Under the pieces are notes generated by a model, which was not told the origin of the DNA, did not search any database, and worked only from the letters and a program-made list of their open reading frames with translations. A stretch of 64,000 nucleotides of DNA from Marinobacter halodurans (GTDB lineage Bacteria > Pseudomonadota > Gammaproteobacteria > Pseudomonadales > Oleiphilaceae), in contig NZ_SJDL01000007.1 of assembly GCF_004327985.1 (NCBI RefSeq), positions 119,313-183,312 of the forward strand. Direction: 5' to 3'. This document shows positions 10,152 to 19,450 of this stretch, piece by piece. The translations under genes were made by a program, and so were the position numbers. Each line of letters starts with the position of its first letter. Position 1 is the stretch's first letter.

Positions 10152-10997
10152 CTAGAACAGGCCCATCTGGGGCTGTTCGCCTCCAAGCTCCAACGCGTCC
10201 AACTGCGGCAGGCGCCGTTTGAGAAGGTCGCTCCAGAGCGCGGCCAGGGAAAGGGCGTCGCCATTATCCGGCATGTGCATGAAGACGTAAGGTCGCTGAC
10301 CGTCCTCGATCCAGCCGGCCACCTTCTCCACCCAGGGCGCCAGGAACGGACGGTTGGCCTCCAGGTCCGGATGGCCGACATAGCGGATCACCGGCGGCGC
10401 GTCGACCGGCAGCACGTGCACCGGCAGGCGCGGTTTCTTGCGCTGGGCATGCACGATGGTCTCGTTCTCCGGCTGGGCGCTGAACAGGGCCCGGCTGTCC
10501 AGGCAGACGCGGGCAAGCCGGCGCTCCCGCAGTCCCCGGTTCAGGGTCTTTTCGGCGTCTCCCTTGCTGAAGAACGCCATATGGCGCACCTCGACCGCGC
10601 AGGTCAGCGGTTCGGGCAGGCCGTCGATAAAATGCCATAGCCGGTCCAGATGCTCCGGCCCGAAGGCGGCGGGCAGTTGCAGGAGAAACGGGCCCAACAC
10701 ATCCTCCAGTGGTGCGATGATCTCCAGGAAGCTGCGTATTTCGGCAGTCGGGCCGGCGAGGAGCTGGTCGTGGCTGATCGCCTTCGGAAACTTGAACAGG
10801 AACCGGAAATCGTCCGGAACCTGCGCCCGCCACTGGGCACACTGGGCCAGGCTGGGCGTGGCGTAAAAAGAGGTGTTGCCTTCCACCGTGTTGAGGACCT
10901 GACTGTAGCGCTCAAGCGGACTGCCTCCGGGTGGAAGCTGGGTGTTCCACTTGGGATCAGACCATTGGGGACTGCCGAGGTAATACGGGCGTGTCAT
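10152..10997 (-). CDS. DUF72 domain-containing protein (YecE-like)
   Basis: A 281-residue protein of the DUF72 TIM-barrel-like family. Visible family features are the N-terminal YYLGSPQWSDPKW, the conserved VEGNTSFYATPS, KFPKAISHDQ, FLLQLPAAFGP and CAVEVRHMAFF. The biochemical role of the family is not established. The start at 10997 is the first Met and lacks a strong ribosome-binding site. The next gene upstream on the same strand ends... begins 80 bp away, so an operon is possible. Confidence 0.85.
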   Translation of the reverse strand: MTRPYYLGSPQWSDPKWNTQLPPGGSPLERYSQVLNTVEGNTSFYATPSLAQCAQWRAQVPDDFRFLFKFPKAISHDQLLAGPTAEIRSFLEIIAPLEDVLGPFLLQLPAAFGPEHLDRLWHFIDGLPEPLTCAVEVRHMAFFSKGDAEKTLNRGLRERRLARVCLDSRALFSAQPENETIVHAQRKKPRLPVHVLPVDAPPVIRYVGHPDLEANRPFLAPWVEKVAGWIEDGQRPYVFMHMPDNGDALSLAALWSDLLKRRLPQLDALELGGEQPQMGLF

Positions 10998-11076
10998 GGT
11001 ACAGGTGTCATGAAGGTGGCCGGGGTTGAGGGGCTATTCTACCGATGTGGCCGGCAGGATCGACCCGGGAAGCGAT

Positions 11077-11547
11077 TCATCGTTCGTAGAATGCCTGCTC
11101 GCTCAGTGCGGCGCGGATCTGTCCCACCACGGCATTGCTGAGTTGGCGGTAATCCGGGTAGGGCGTCAGCAGGAGCTTCCTGCCGGGATCAAGGGCCACT
11201 TCCGGGCAACCCGCGAGCGGTTCGGCGTTGTGGACCAGTGTCCCGAACCGCAGCAGGTTGTCTTTCCCGCCAATCCAGTGCCAGGTGTGTCCGTCGATCA
11301 GTTCGGGGGCAAAGCACAGAGCGGTCTGCCGGAACAGGCCGGTGTCCCGGAACGCTCGCCAGTCTCCGGCGGTGGGGCTGGCAATCTTGGCCAGCAGGGT
11401 GACGATCTTGCGCCAGTGATTGGAGTTGGCGGCGATGAGATCGCCCGCGTTCGGATCAACGGCCAACTGCTCCAGCCCATTCGGTCGATGAGGCAAGTAG
11501 AGGACCAGGCGCGGTTGGGTTGTTCCCAGGTAATCAGCGTTGGTCAT
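11077..11547 (-). CDS. Uncharacterised protein, possibly DUF6942 family
   Basis: A 156-residue soluble protein without signal peptide or membrane segments. Notable stretches are NHWRKIVTLLAKIASP, WHWIGGKDN, and KLLLTPYPDYRQLSNAVV. The pattern recalls a family of gammaproteobacterial proteins of unknown function (I associate it with DUF6942, from memory and not checked). It lies upstream of the DUF72 gene on the same strand and downstream of a LysR gene. Function unknown. Confidence 0.65.
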   Translation of the reverse strand: MTNADYLGTTQPRLVLYLPHRPNGLEQLAVDPNAGDLIAANSNHWRKIVTLLAKIASPTAGDWRAFRDTGLFRQTALCFAPELIDGHTWHWIGGKDNLLRFGTLVHNAEPLAGCPEVALDPGRKLLLTPYPDYRQLSNAVVGQIRAALSEQAFYER

Positions 11548-11655
11548 GTTGCGTCCAGTCCTTCGATAAACCGATGCAGGCAGGGATTGGGGTTGTTGGC
11601 GTTCCAGTAGACCCCCTGTTCAGCAGCGTCCTGTTGTCGACGATCGGTTCGGTGG

Positions 11656-12573
11656 TCACGCTGTCCCTCTGTCTGTACTGGCTGGGGTGAGGCGAGCGAC
11701 CGCCAGGTGATCGATCAGCGCCTGGGCAAAGGGTGAGGGTGTGGCACGCGGATTGGTGCAGATTTTCAGATCCCGTTGGGCCCAGTCTTCCTTCACTTCG
11801 ATGAGCGAGAGTGGTTGGTGGCCAAACAGCCTCACCGCTTCCCGCGGCACCAGCCCGATCCCCACGCCGGCTGCGACCATGCGGCAAACCGCCTCGAAAC
11901 TCTTCACCTGCACCCGGACGTTCAGGTGCGCACCGAGGCTTGAAGCCATGTTCATGGTGAACGTATGAATGGCCGACCCGGCATGCAGCATGACGAACGG
12001 TTCAGACAACACGTCCGCGAATGACAGTGTACGGGCGCCGCCCAGACTGTGTCGCTGCGCCGTGATCAGCACCAACCGGTCTTCCCGATAGGGCACCAGG
12101 GTGACGTCCTGGTGATCGTCGTGCTCCGCCACGATGCCGATCTCGGCGTCGCCCCGGGCTACGCCCGCGAGGATATCGCCGCTGGTCTGCTCCTCCAGGT
12201 TCACGCTGATCTGCGGGTGCTGGCTGAGAAACGCGGCCAGATCGTTGGGCAGGTAGCTGTGGATGGCGTGGGTGTTGGCCCATAGCCGCACATGCCCCTG
12301 GATGCCTTCGGCATAGGGCGCCAGGTCGGAGTGCATCTGCTCAAGCTTGGCGAACACTTGGCGGGCATGGCGCAGGAAAATCTCGCCGGCCCGGGTCAAC
12401 TGCACGCCCCGGGCCTTGCGTTGCAGCAGTGTGGTACCCAGCGACCCTTCCAGAATCTTGATCCGGTGGCTCGCCGACGAAGGGGCCAGGAACACACGTT
12501 CGGCACCGTGGGTGAGGCTCTGGCATTCGGCCACCGCGATGAACAGCCGTAGATCGGTCAGGTTGTATTTCAT
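11656..12573 (-). CDS. LysR-family transcriptional regulator
   Basis: A 305-residue regulator. The N-terminal winged helix-turn-helix is MKYNLTDLRLFIAVAECQSL with SSASHRIKILEGSLG; the remainder is a periplasmic-binding-like effector domain (VAEHDDHQDVTLVPYREDRL). The ATG at 12573 gives the standard LysR N-terminus, so the 26 extra codons upstream are dropped. It is divergent from an EamA exporter gene with a 110-bp shared region, the classic arrangement for a LysR regulator controlling its neighbour; the inducer is unknown. Confidence 0.92.
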   Translation of the reverse strand: MKYNLTDLRLFIAVAECQSLTHGAERVFLAPSSASHRIKILEGSLGTTLLQRKARGVQLTRAGEIFLRHARQVFAKLEQMHSDLAPYAEGIQGHVRLWANTHAIHSYLPNDLAAFLSQHPQISVNLEEQTSGDILAGVARGDAEIGIVAEHDDHQDVTLVPYREDRLVLITAQRHSLGGARTLSFADVLSEPFVMLHAGSAIHTFTMNMASSLGAHLNVRVQVKSFEAVCRMVAAGVGIGLVPREAVRLFGHQPLSLIEVKEDWAQRDLKICTNPRATPSPFAQALIDHLAVARLTPASTDRGTA

Positions 12574-12683
12574 GATGATAATTCGAAATAAACGAAGGGA
12601 CGTGTGCTGAAAACGCAATTCTATCAGGCTTTGACGCGGCATAAGATTCAATTTCTTGAATCTTTGAAGGGCGAGTGGTTTTG

Positions 12684-13580
12684 ATGCGTAGGCAGGTTTC
12701 GCCCCGGCAACTGGGTGTCGGGCTGGCGGTGTTGGCCGCTTTCTGTTTTTCGTTCAAGGCGATTTTCGTCAAACTCGCCTATCAGGCGGCGCCCGTCGAC
12801 GCGGTGACACTGCTGTCATTGCGGATGATCTTCTCACTGCCGCTGTTTCTGATCAGTGGCTGGGCCTACCTGCGCAATGGTCCGAAGCTGGGCATCCGGG
12901 ACTGGATGCTGCTGATTTTTCTCGGGCTGGCAGGCTATTACGGCGCCTCGATCCTGGACTTCCTGGGGTTACAGTACATCTCGGCCGGGTTGGAGCGGGT
13001 CATCCTATTTACCTACCCGACCATCACCATCCTGATCGGCCTGCTGTTCCTGAACAAACACGTCAGTGCCAGACTGATCGCCGCCCTGGTGCTGTGCTAT
13101 GCCGGCGTCAGCCTGGTGTTTGTCAGCGACACGCAACTGGCGGAAGACAGCCGTGCACCCTGGATCGGCGCGGGTCTGGTGTTCGCCTCGGCGCTGTCAT
13201 ACGCCTGCTACAATGCTTTTGCGGAAGCGTCCATCGCCAAGCTGGGGGCGGCCCGGTTCTCGGTTTTGGCGCTGGTGGTGTCGATCCTTGCGGCGCAGGT
13301 CCATTTCCTGGCCACGAACCCGGTAAGCGACCTGGTCCAGCCGTGGTCCATCTATGGTTATTGTGCCGCGATGGCGGTTTTCTCGACGGTCATGCCGATC
13401 TTCTTCCAGTCCGGGGCGATCCAGCGCATCGGGGCCGGGCCCACGGTCCTGGTGGGCATGTTGGGGCCGGTGATGACGATCTTCTTCAGCTGGCTGCTGC
13501 TGGCCGAGCCCATCACCGGCGTGCAGATGGGCGGGACGGTCCTGGTGCTGCTGGGCGTGTACCTGATCCGACGGGCGTAA
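12684..13580 (+). CDS. EamA/DMT-family transporter
   Basis: A 298-residue protein with ten predicted membrane helices and two EamA repeats (AAFCFSFKAIFVKLAY; ALSYACYNAFAEASI). DMT proteins usually export metabolites such as amino acids, nucleosides or drugs. The ATG at 12684 is preferred although an in-frame GTG at 12675 exists; GAAGGG is at 12666. Divergent from the LysR gene, its probable regulator. Confidence 0.88.
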   Translation: MRRQVSPRQLGVGLAVLAAFCFSFKAIFVKLAYQAAPVDAVTLLSLRMIFSLPLFLISGWAYLRNGPKLGIRDWMLLIFLGLAGYYGASILDFLGLQYISAGLERVILFTYPTITILIGLLFLNKHVSARLIAALVLCYAGVSLVFVSDTQLAEDSRAPWIGAGLVFASALSYACYNAFAEASIAKLGAARFSVLALVVSILAAQVHFLATNPVSDLVQPWSIYGYCAAMAVFSTVMPIFFQSGAIQRIGAGPTVLVGMLGPVMTIFFSWLLLAEPITGVQMGGTVLVLLGVYLIRRA

Positions 13581-13689
13581 GCCCGACGACTTCAGGGCGC
13601 TGCGGTTTACGCTATTGGGCGTATCCCTCAGAATCAGGGCAGGCCAGCGATGCCGCCGATCCTCCATCCACTCTTGACCGGAGACCCGA

Positions 13690-14946
13690 ATGAGAGCCCT
13701 GCTCAACGCGTACCTGACCTCCTCGCTGATTCTTCGCGTCAGTATTGCGCTTGTGCTGGGTCTTGTTGTCGGGCTGGTGGGTGGTCAACCAGTGGCGGAG
13801 TGGCTGGCGCCGCTGGGGGAGTTACTGCTGCGCCTGTTGAAGTTCCTGATCGTGCCGATCGTCCTGTTCACCCTGATGACGGGCATCAACCAGGCCAACA
13901 TTGGCAGCATGGGACGCATTGGCCGCAAACTGCTTGGCTACTATGTGGTGACGTCGGCCCTGGCCATCGTGGTTGGATTGATTGTTGCCTCGATATTGGC
14001 ACCTGGAAGCGGCATGACACTGGATGAGAATGCCAGCGTGGACGTGCCGGAAAACCCGGGGTTCGTGAAGGTGCTGCTGGGTATCGTGCCGACCAATATC
14101 GTGAGCGCGTTCAGCGAGCCGAACCTGCTGGGGATCATCTTTACGGCGATCGTATTCGGGATCGCATTGCTGAAACTTCGCGAGAGCCGGGATCATGCGG
14201 ACCTGGGTAACCAGCTCTATCGCGTGATCGAGGCGCTCAATGCCGTGACACTGAAGGTGATGGCCGGGGTGCTCCAGTATGTGCCGATCGGCGTTTTTGC
14301 CATCGTGGCGAAGACGGCGGGTGCCCAGGGCATCAACACCATCCTGGCGCTGGGGGATATGGTGCTGGTGCTGTACATCGCGCTGGCCGTGCATCTTGTG
14401 TTCTATTGCGGTCTGATGCGGGTGTTTGGCGTGCGGTTGGCCGGCTTCTTCCGCGAGGCCCGCACACCGATGGCCACGGCCTTTGCCACCCAGAGCAGTT
14501 CCGGCACCTTGCCCCTGACCCTCGACGCGGCGCGTCGGATGGGCGTTCCCCAGAACATCTACGGGTTCAGCCTGCCCCTCGGCGCCACCATCAACATGGA
14601 CGGCGCCGCCATCCGGATCGCCATTTCCGCCGTGTTTGCGGCCAATGTGGTCGGCGTGCCCCTCGACCTGATGCCCATGATCGAGATCGTACTGATCGGC
14701 ACCCTGACCTCCATCGGGACGGCCGGTGTTCCCGGCGCGGGGATCGTCATGATTGCGACGGTGTTTTCCCAGGTGGGACTGCCGATTGAAACCGTCGCCC
14801 TGCTGGCCTCGATTGATGCGCTTGTAGGCATGGGGGCGACTGGGCTCAACGTGACGGGCGATCTGGTGGGCACGGCCATTATCTCGCGGACCGAGCGCAA
14901 GTATCAGCCGGCTGCCGCGGAAGCGGAACCCGAGGCTGTCAGTTAA
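13690..14946 (+). CDS. Dicarboxylate/amino acid:cation symporter (DAACS family)
   Basis: A 418-residue inner-membrane symporter of the glutamate/aspartate/C4-dicarboxylate family. The reentrant-loop serine motif TQSSSGTLPLTLDAA and the NMDGAAIRIAISAVF motif on TM7 are intact, as is GVPGAGIVMIA. The N-terminus (LRVSIALVLGLVVGLVGG) fits the family start. Substrate could be glutamate, serine/threonine or dicarboxylates. It stands alone, 109 bp after the EamA gene. Confidence 0.92.
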   Translation: MRALLNAYLTSSLILRVSIALVLGLVVGLVGGQPVAEWLAPLGELLLRLLKFLIVPIVLFTLMTGINQANIGSMGRIGRKLLGYYVVTSALAIVVGLIVASILAPGSGMTLDENASVDVPENPGFVKVLLGIVPTNIVSAFSEPNLLGIIFTAIVFGIALLKLRESRDHADLGNQLYRVIEALNAVTLKVMAGVLQYVPIGVFAIVAKTAGAQGINTILALGDMVLVLYIALAVHLVFYCGLMRVFGVRLAGFFREARTPMATAFATQSSSGTLPLTLDAARRMGVPQNIYGFSLPLGATINMDGAAIRIAISAVFAANVVGVPLDLMPMIEIVLIGTLTSIGTAGVPGAGIVMIATVFSQVGLPIETVALLASIDALVGMGATGLNVTGDLVGTAIISRTERKYQPAAAEAEPEAVS

Positions 14947-15060
14947 TTCCGATTGGAGTCGCTTATGGAGCCGGACATCCTGAGGTGGTACGCCAACCCC
15001 ATCACCCTGGTCCGGCTACGGCGCGACGCCCTGGCGAGCGGCGTTTCCGCCCGCTGACCG

Positions 15061-16521
15061 TTAGCCCAGGACCAGCCCCATCAGTGTATAGGTCAGCAAC
15101 GTGACCACCACGATGCCGATCAGGTTCAATACAAACCCGGCATGGATCATGTCGCCAATCCGCATGTGCCCGCTGCCGAAGACGATCGCATTCGGCGGCG
15201 TCGCCACCGGCATCATGAAGGCGCAACTGGCCGCGATGGCTGCGGGCACGGCCAGCAGGTAGGGGGCAGCGTCCTGTGATATGGCGAGGGCCCCCATCAG
15301 GGGCATGAAGGCGGCTGTTGTTGCGGTGTTGCTGGTGACTTCCGTCAGGAAAATGATGACGGTGACGACCAGTGCGATCATCAGTATCGATGGCAGCACA
15401 CCAATGACCGACAGGCTTTCGGCGATCCACTGGGCCAGGCCGGAACTGCTGATCACACCCGCCAGGGCCAGCCCCCCGCCGAACAGCAGTAACACGCCCC
15501 AGGGAATCTCCCGGGCGGTTTCCCAGTTCATCAGGAAGGTGCCCGTCTCGCGTTCGGCGGGTACCAGGAACAGGGCCACAGCCGCGGCGATCGCGATGAC
15601 CGTGTCGTCCAGCCAGGGCAGCAGGCTGCCTGAGAGTAGCGGCTGGAATATCCAGGCGGCCGCGGTGATGGCAAAGACGGCCAGGACCCGTTTCTCGCCG
15701 CGTCCCATCCTGCCGAGATCGCGCAGTTGTTCCCGAATGAGCGCGCCGCTGTCCCGGCTGCTGTCGTCGCGGAATCCTCCGCGGGTAAGCCACCACCAGA
15801 TGGCGGCCAGCATGGCGATGGAGACCGGCACGCCAATGATCATCCACTGGGCGAAACCGATATCCATATTGTGGTCTTCGGACAGGTAAGCAGCGAGCAA
15901 CGCGTTGGGCGGCGTGCCGATCAGCGTGGCGATACCGCCGATGCTGGCGGCATAGGCGATGGCCAGGAGCAGCCGGGTGGCAAAGCGGCGATTGGCGTCC
16001 TCGTCGTCACCCTCGCGCATATTGATCACCGACAGGCCGATGGGCAGCATCATGATGCTGGTGGCCGTGTTGGACACCCACATGCTGAGGAAGGCGGTCG
16101 CCAGCATGAAACCGCCGATCTGGCGCCTGGGCTGACTGCCCACGGCATTCAGGATCCTTAATGCGATTCGCCGGTGCAGGTTCCAGCGCTGCATCGCCAG
16201 GCCAATGGTGAAGCCGCCCAGGAACAGGAAGATGATCGGATTGGCGTAGGGCGTGGTGGCGTCCTTGACCGAGCCGAGATCCAGCGCGGGAATGAGTCCG
16301 ATGGGAATCAGTGCGGTGGCCGGAATCGGAATGGTTTCCGTGGACCACCAGGTGGCCATGAGCAGCATCAGGCCGAGGGCCCGCCAGGCTTCGGTCGACA
16401 TACCGCCCGGCGCTGGCAGTATCAGGGGGATGAGCAGCAACAGCGGCCCGACGATAAATCCGATGACCTGGGCCCGGCGCAGCCCTGAACGCGTCTGGTC
16501 GTTTGCTCCATGAGCTGCCAT
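15061..16521 (-). CDS. SLC13/DASS-family sodium-coupled anion symporter
   Basis: A 486-residue permease with both family SNT motifs (SNTATSIMMLPIG and TSNTATTAAFMP) that bind Na+ and carboxylate in DASS transporters, plus two inverted repeats of membrane helices. Relatives carry C4-dicarboxylates, citrate or sulfate. The ATG at 16521 follows AGAAGG. Convergent with the DAACS gene; both may serve organic-acid uptake. Confidence 0.9.
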   Translation of the reverse strand: MAAHGANDQTRSGLRRAQVIGFIVGPLLLLIPLILPAPGGMSTEAWRALGLMLLMATWWSTETIPIPATALIPIGLIPALDLGSVKDATTPYANPIIFLFLGGFTIGLAMQRWNLHRRIALRILNAVGSQPRRQIGGFMLATAFLSMWVSNTATSIMMLPIGLSVINMREGDDEDANRRFATRLLLAIAYAASIGGIATLIGTPPNALLAAYLSEDHNMDIGFAQWMIIGVPVSIAMLAAIWWWLTRGGFRDDSSRDSGALIREQLRDLGRMGRGEKRVLAVFAITAAAWIFQPLLSGSLLPWLDDTVIAIAAAVALFLVPAERETGTFLMNWETAREIPWGVLLLFGGGLALAGVISSSGLAQWIAESLSVIGVLPSILMIALVVTVIIFLTEVTSNTATTAAFMPLMGALAISQDAAPYLLAVPAAIAASCAFMMPVATPPNAIVFGSGHMRIGDMIHAGFVLNLIGIVVVTLLTYTLMGLVLG

Positions 16522-16649
16522 GAGATCCCTTCTCCCGGAGGAACGTCGCCGACTGATCCATTAAAGGTTGCAGAGTCCCACGGCGGGCGCAAGCTCAGGA
16601 CGGTTACCGGGTTGTCATGCCGACGCCGGAGGCTCCCGGCTCTGGGGCG

Positions 16650-18185
16650 CTAGCTGTACACTTCCTCCGGCCGGTGCGTCCTCGACCGGGAAGACTGACG
16701 GGGTGGTCGGTCCGCGCCGGCTTTGCGGAAGTTGATGTCGTAATCCTTCAGTTCGAAGACGCTCAGGCGCCGCTTCAACGCCTTCAGCGACCACGGCCAC
16801 GCGGCGAAGTTGCGGCCGTTCTGGTCCAGGTAGTAGCTGCGGCAACCACCGGCATTGAAAACTGTGGTCTGCAGGTGCTTCTGGACCTTCCGGTTGTGCT
16901 TCCTGAGGACCTCGGACCTGATGGTCAGCTTGCTGATGGCCCTGCGCTTGATCTTCCAGAGACCGTCGATGATGTAGTCCAGTTGGGCTTCGGCCAGGCT
17001 GATGAACGAGTCGTAGACCAGCACGTTGGGGCCCAGGATCAGGAAGGCGTTGGGCACATTCTCGATGGTGGCGCCCAGGTAGGCTTCCGGCGAGCTGTCT
17101 TTCCAAAGGTCCGCCAGGCGTTGGCCCCTGTCGTTGAAGACCCGGCTGCCGATAGGCGGGTGGGAGACATCGAATCCGGTGCCCCAGATGATCACGTCCA
17201 CCTCCCGGCGTTCGCCGTTGGCGGCGATCACGGTGTCGCCGTCCACGGCCACCAGGCCGCTGGGGATCAGCGACGTGTTACCCGACTGTAGGGCGGGGTA
17301 ATAGTCGTTGGCGAACAGGATGCGCTTGCAGCCCAGCAGGAAATTCGGCGTCACCGCCCTGCGCAGGGCTGGATCGCTGATCTGCAGGCGCAGGATCTGT
17401 TTGGCCGCCTCGTTCACGGGCCTGAGCACCTGCGGGTTGCGCAGCCCGAAATTGATCACATTCAGCGAGCCGGCCACGGCCCTGCGCCAGCCCTGCTGGA
17501 TCACCGGGAACCGCTCGATTGCCCATTGGGCAGTCTCGCCCAGCGGCAGGTCCGGTTTGGGCAGCACCCAGGGTGCGGTGCGCTGGAACACGTGGAGTTC
17601 CCTGGCTTTCGGCTGGATCTTGGGTATGAACTGGATGGCGGACGCACCGGTGCCGATCACGGCGATGCGCTTGCCGGCCAGGTCGTAGTCGTGATCCCAC
17701 CGGGCGGAGTGGAACATCCTGCCCTTGAACGTTTCCAGTCCGGGAATCGGTGGTGTCTGCGGCTCGGTTATGGGGCCGGTGGCAAACACGACCGTTTTCG
17801 CCAGGTACCGGCCGCTGCTGGTGTCCAGGCACCAGAGATGACGATCCTTGTCCCATACCGCCTGCTCCAGCTCGCAGTCGAACTCGATCAGGGGCGTGAT
17901 ATCGAAGTCGTCGCTGACGGTTTCCAGGTAGTCCAGGATCTCGGGCTGCCTGGCAAACAGACGGCTCCAGCGGCTGCTCGGCGCAAACGAATAGGAGTAG
18001 AGCGAGGAGGGCACGTCACAGCCGCAGCCGGGGTAGGTGTTCTCCCGCCAGGTGCCGCCCACGCGGCTGGCCTTCTCGATGATCCTGAAGTTGAGGTAGC
18101 CGGTCTGCTTCAGCTTGATGGCGGCCGCAAGGCCGGAGATGCCGGCGCCGACAATAAACGTATCGTAGATGGATCCGGTGGTCAT
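16650..18185 (-). CDS. Flavin-containing monooxygenase, Baeyer-Villiger type
   Basis: A 511-residue FAD/NADPH monooxygenase. FAD site GAGISG at 13-18 and NADPH site GTGAS at 178-182 flank the Baeyer-Villiger fingerprint FKGRMFHSARWD (153-164), which fits FxGxxxHxxxW exactly. Such enzymes insert oxygen beside ketones or oxidise heteroatoms. It lies 56 bp downstream of a metal-dependent hydrolase gene on the same strand, a probable operon. Together they suggest oxidation of a lipid or hydrocarbon-derived ketone, but the substrate is not known. Confidence 0.92.
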   Translation of the reverse strand: MTTGSIYDTFIVGAGISGLAAAIKLKQTGYLNFRIIEKASRVGGTWRENTYPGCGCDVPSSLYSYSFAPSSRWSRLFARQPEILDYLETVSDDFDITPLIEFDCELEQAVWDKDRHLWCLDTSSGRYLAKTVVFATGPITEPQTPPIPGLETFKGRMFHSARWDHDYDLAGKRIAVIGTGASAIQFIPKIQPKARELHVFQRTAPWVLPKPDLPLGETAQWAIERFPVIQQGWRRAVAGSLNVINFGLRNPQVLRPVNEAAKQILRLQISDPALRRAVTPNFLLGCKRILFANDYYPALQSGNTSLIPSGLVAVDGDTVIAANGERREVDVIIWGTGFDVSHPPIGSRVFNDRGQRLADLWKDSSPEAYLGATIENVPNAFLILGPNVLVYDSFISLAEAQLDYIIDGLWKIKRRAISKLTIRSEVLRKHNRKVQKHLQTTVFNAGGCRSYYLDQNGRNFAAWPWSLKALKRRLSVFELKDYDINFRKAGADRPPRQSSRSRTHRPEEVYS

Positions 18186-18241
18186 ATTCAGAAGGTTCCG
18201 GTGTGTTGTTGGGACTGGGTGCCGGATGAAGGACCGTCCGC

Positions 18242-19180
18242 TCAGGCGCGGACGGGCGGCACCACTTCCTTGACGAGGTACGGTGCCAGCAGGCCGGTAT
18301 CCGGATTCAGCAGGCGTTCCTTGTAGTAGGCCAGGTAGCCGGAGGTGTCGTGGTCATTGGGATGGAAGTCCGGGCGCAGGTAATCGAAGACGTGGCTGAT
18401 GGTGCTGCCGTAGACGCCGTCCTGGCGCCCCATGATCAGCCCGACGCTGCGCCGCGCGTCTTTCCAGAAGCGGCGGCTGAACAGGTTGCGTGGCCGGCGC
18501 AGGACGGGAATGCCCACGCCGCCCAGCGCCACCAGGAACCAGATGGTGAACAGCGCCATGGCGAAGCCGCTGACGCGCAGGGCGTAGTTGCCGTTCAGGG
18601 TCTGGTAGACGTCGAAGGCGATGTCCTTGTGCTCGGACTCTTCCAGCATGTGCCACATCCACAGGGCACGCTGCTTCTCGTCGTGGGATTCGAAGAAGTA
18701 GTCTTCGTGCTTCATGAAGAATTCCGCCAGCACCGCGGTGAAGTGCTCGATTCCCGCCATCAGCGACAGCTTCAGCGGTTGCGGGAAGCGACGGAAACCG
18801 TAGTCGAAGACGTTCTGCGCCAGGAAGCGGTATAGGGATACCGGGTAGCGATGCATCCGGAGAATGTCGTTCCATTCTTCGTGCACCTTCGAATGCAGCG
18901 CCTCCTGGCCAATCAGCGCCGTCACCCGCTGCCTGAGTACCGGATCGGTCAGGAAGTCCCTGTGGTAACGGGCGGTCTCGATCACCAGATCCTCGCCGTA
19001 GGTCAGGAAGATCGACAGCGCCGAGAAGTAGCCGCTCGCCAGTTCGGCGTTGAGGTAGAAGTTGGTGTCCACGTCCTTGCCGTCGAACCGGAAGTTCATG
19101 TGACGAATGGGAATGGAGGGCTGCCCGGCGGTATTCCCGGCCTGGGTTGTTGTCGGCATTTTGAGTGCTGCGGCTGTCAT
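18242..19180 (-). CDS. Predicted metal-dependent hydrolase (PF10118 family)
   Basis: A 312-residue protein with the paired metal-ligand motifs of this ferritin-like alpha-helical family: GQEALHSKVHEEWN and HMLEESEHKDIAFDVYQ, with ETARYHRDFL between the N-terminus and the first. The ATG at 19180 was chosen over a Met eight codons upstream; neither has a strong ribosome-binding site. Its position directly upstream of the monooxygenase suggests a shared pathway. The reaction is not established for the family. Confidence 0.82.
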   Translation of the reverse strand: MTAAALKMPTTTQAGNTAGQPSIPIRHMNFRFDGKDVDTNFYLNAELASGYFSALSIFLTYGEDLVIETARYHRDFLTDPVLRQRVTALIGQEALHSKVHEEWNDILRMHRYPVSLYRFLAQNVFDYGFRRFPQPLKLSLMAGIEHFTAVLAEFFMKHEDYFFESHDEKQRALWMWHMLEESEHKDIAFDVYQTLNGNYALRVSGFAMALFTIWFLVALGGVGIPVLRRPRNLFSRRFWKDARRSVGLIMGRQDGVYGSTISHVFDYLRPDFHPNDHDTSGYLAYYKERLLNPDTGLLAPYLVKEVVPPVRA

Positions 19181-19450
19181 CGGGATAACCTGTCGTTGAT
19201 GCAATTGGAATGGGGTGGTCGCCTTGCCAATAAAGGCACACTAGGCAGCTAACCCCTTGCTATCAGATTAGTTTTGTCATTTGTTCGGATTCAATTCGGA
19301 CCACCGGGCGGGAAAGGGAAGGTGTTGGCGGCTATCCGGAGTGGTTAGTTGAGCGCTTGTTCGGATTCTGTCGGCCCGGCGCCGACGGGATGCTTTCGCT
19401 CACGGGGCTCATGGGTTAGTTTTGCAATACATGGTTCTCGGATCCCGGTC

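Noticed and set aside
14965..15057. A 30-residue open frame (MEPDILRWYANPITLVRLRR...) between the DAACS and SLC13 genes
   Set aside because: Short, with only a modest TTGGAG site; no recognisable features to separate it from chance.
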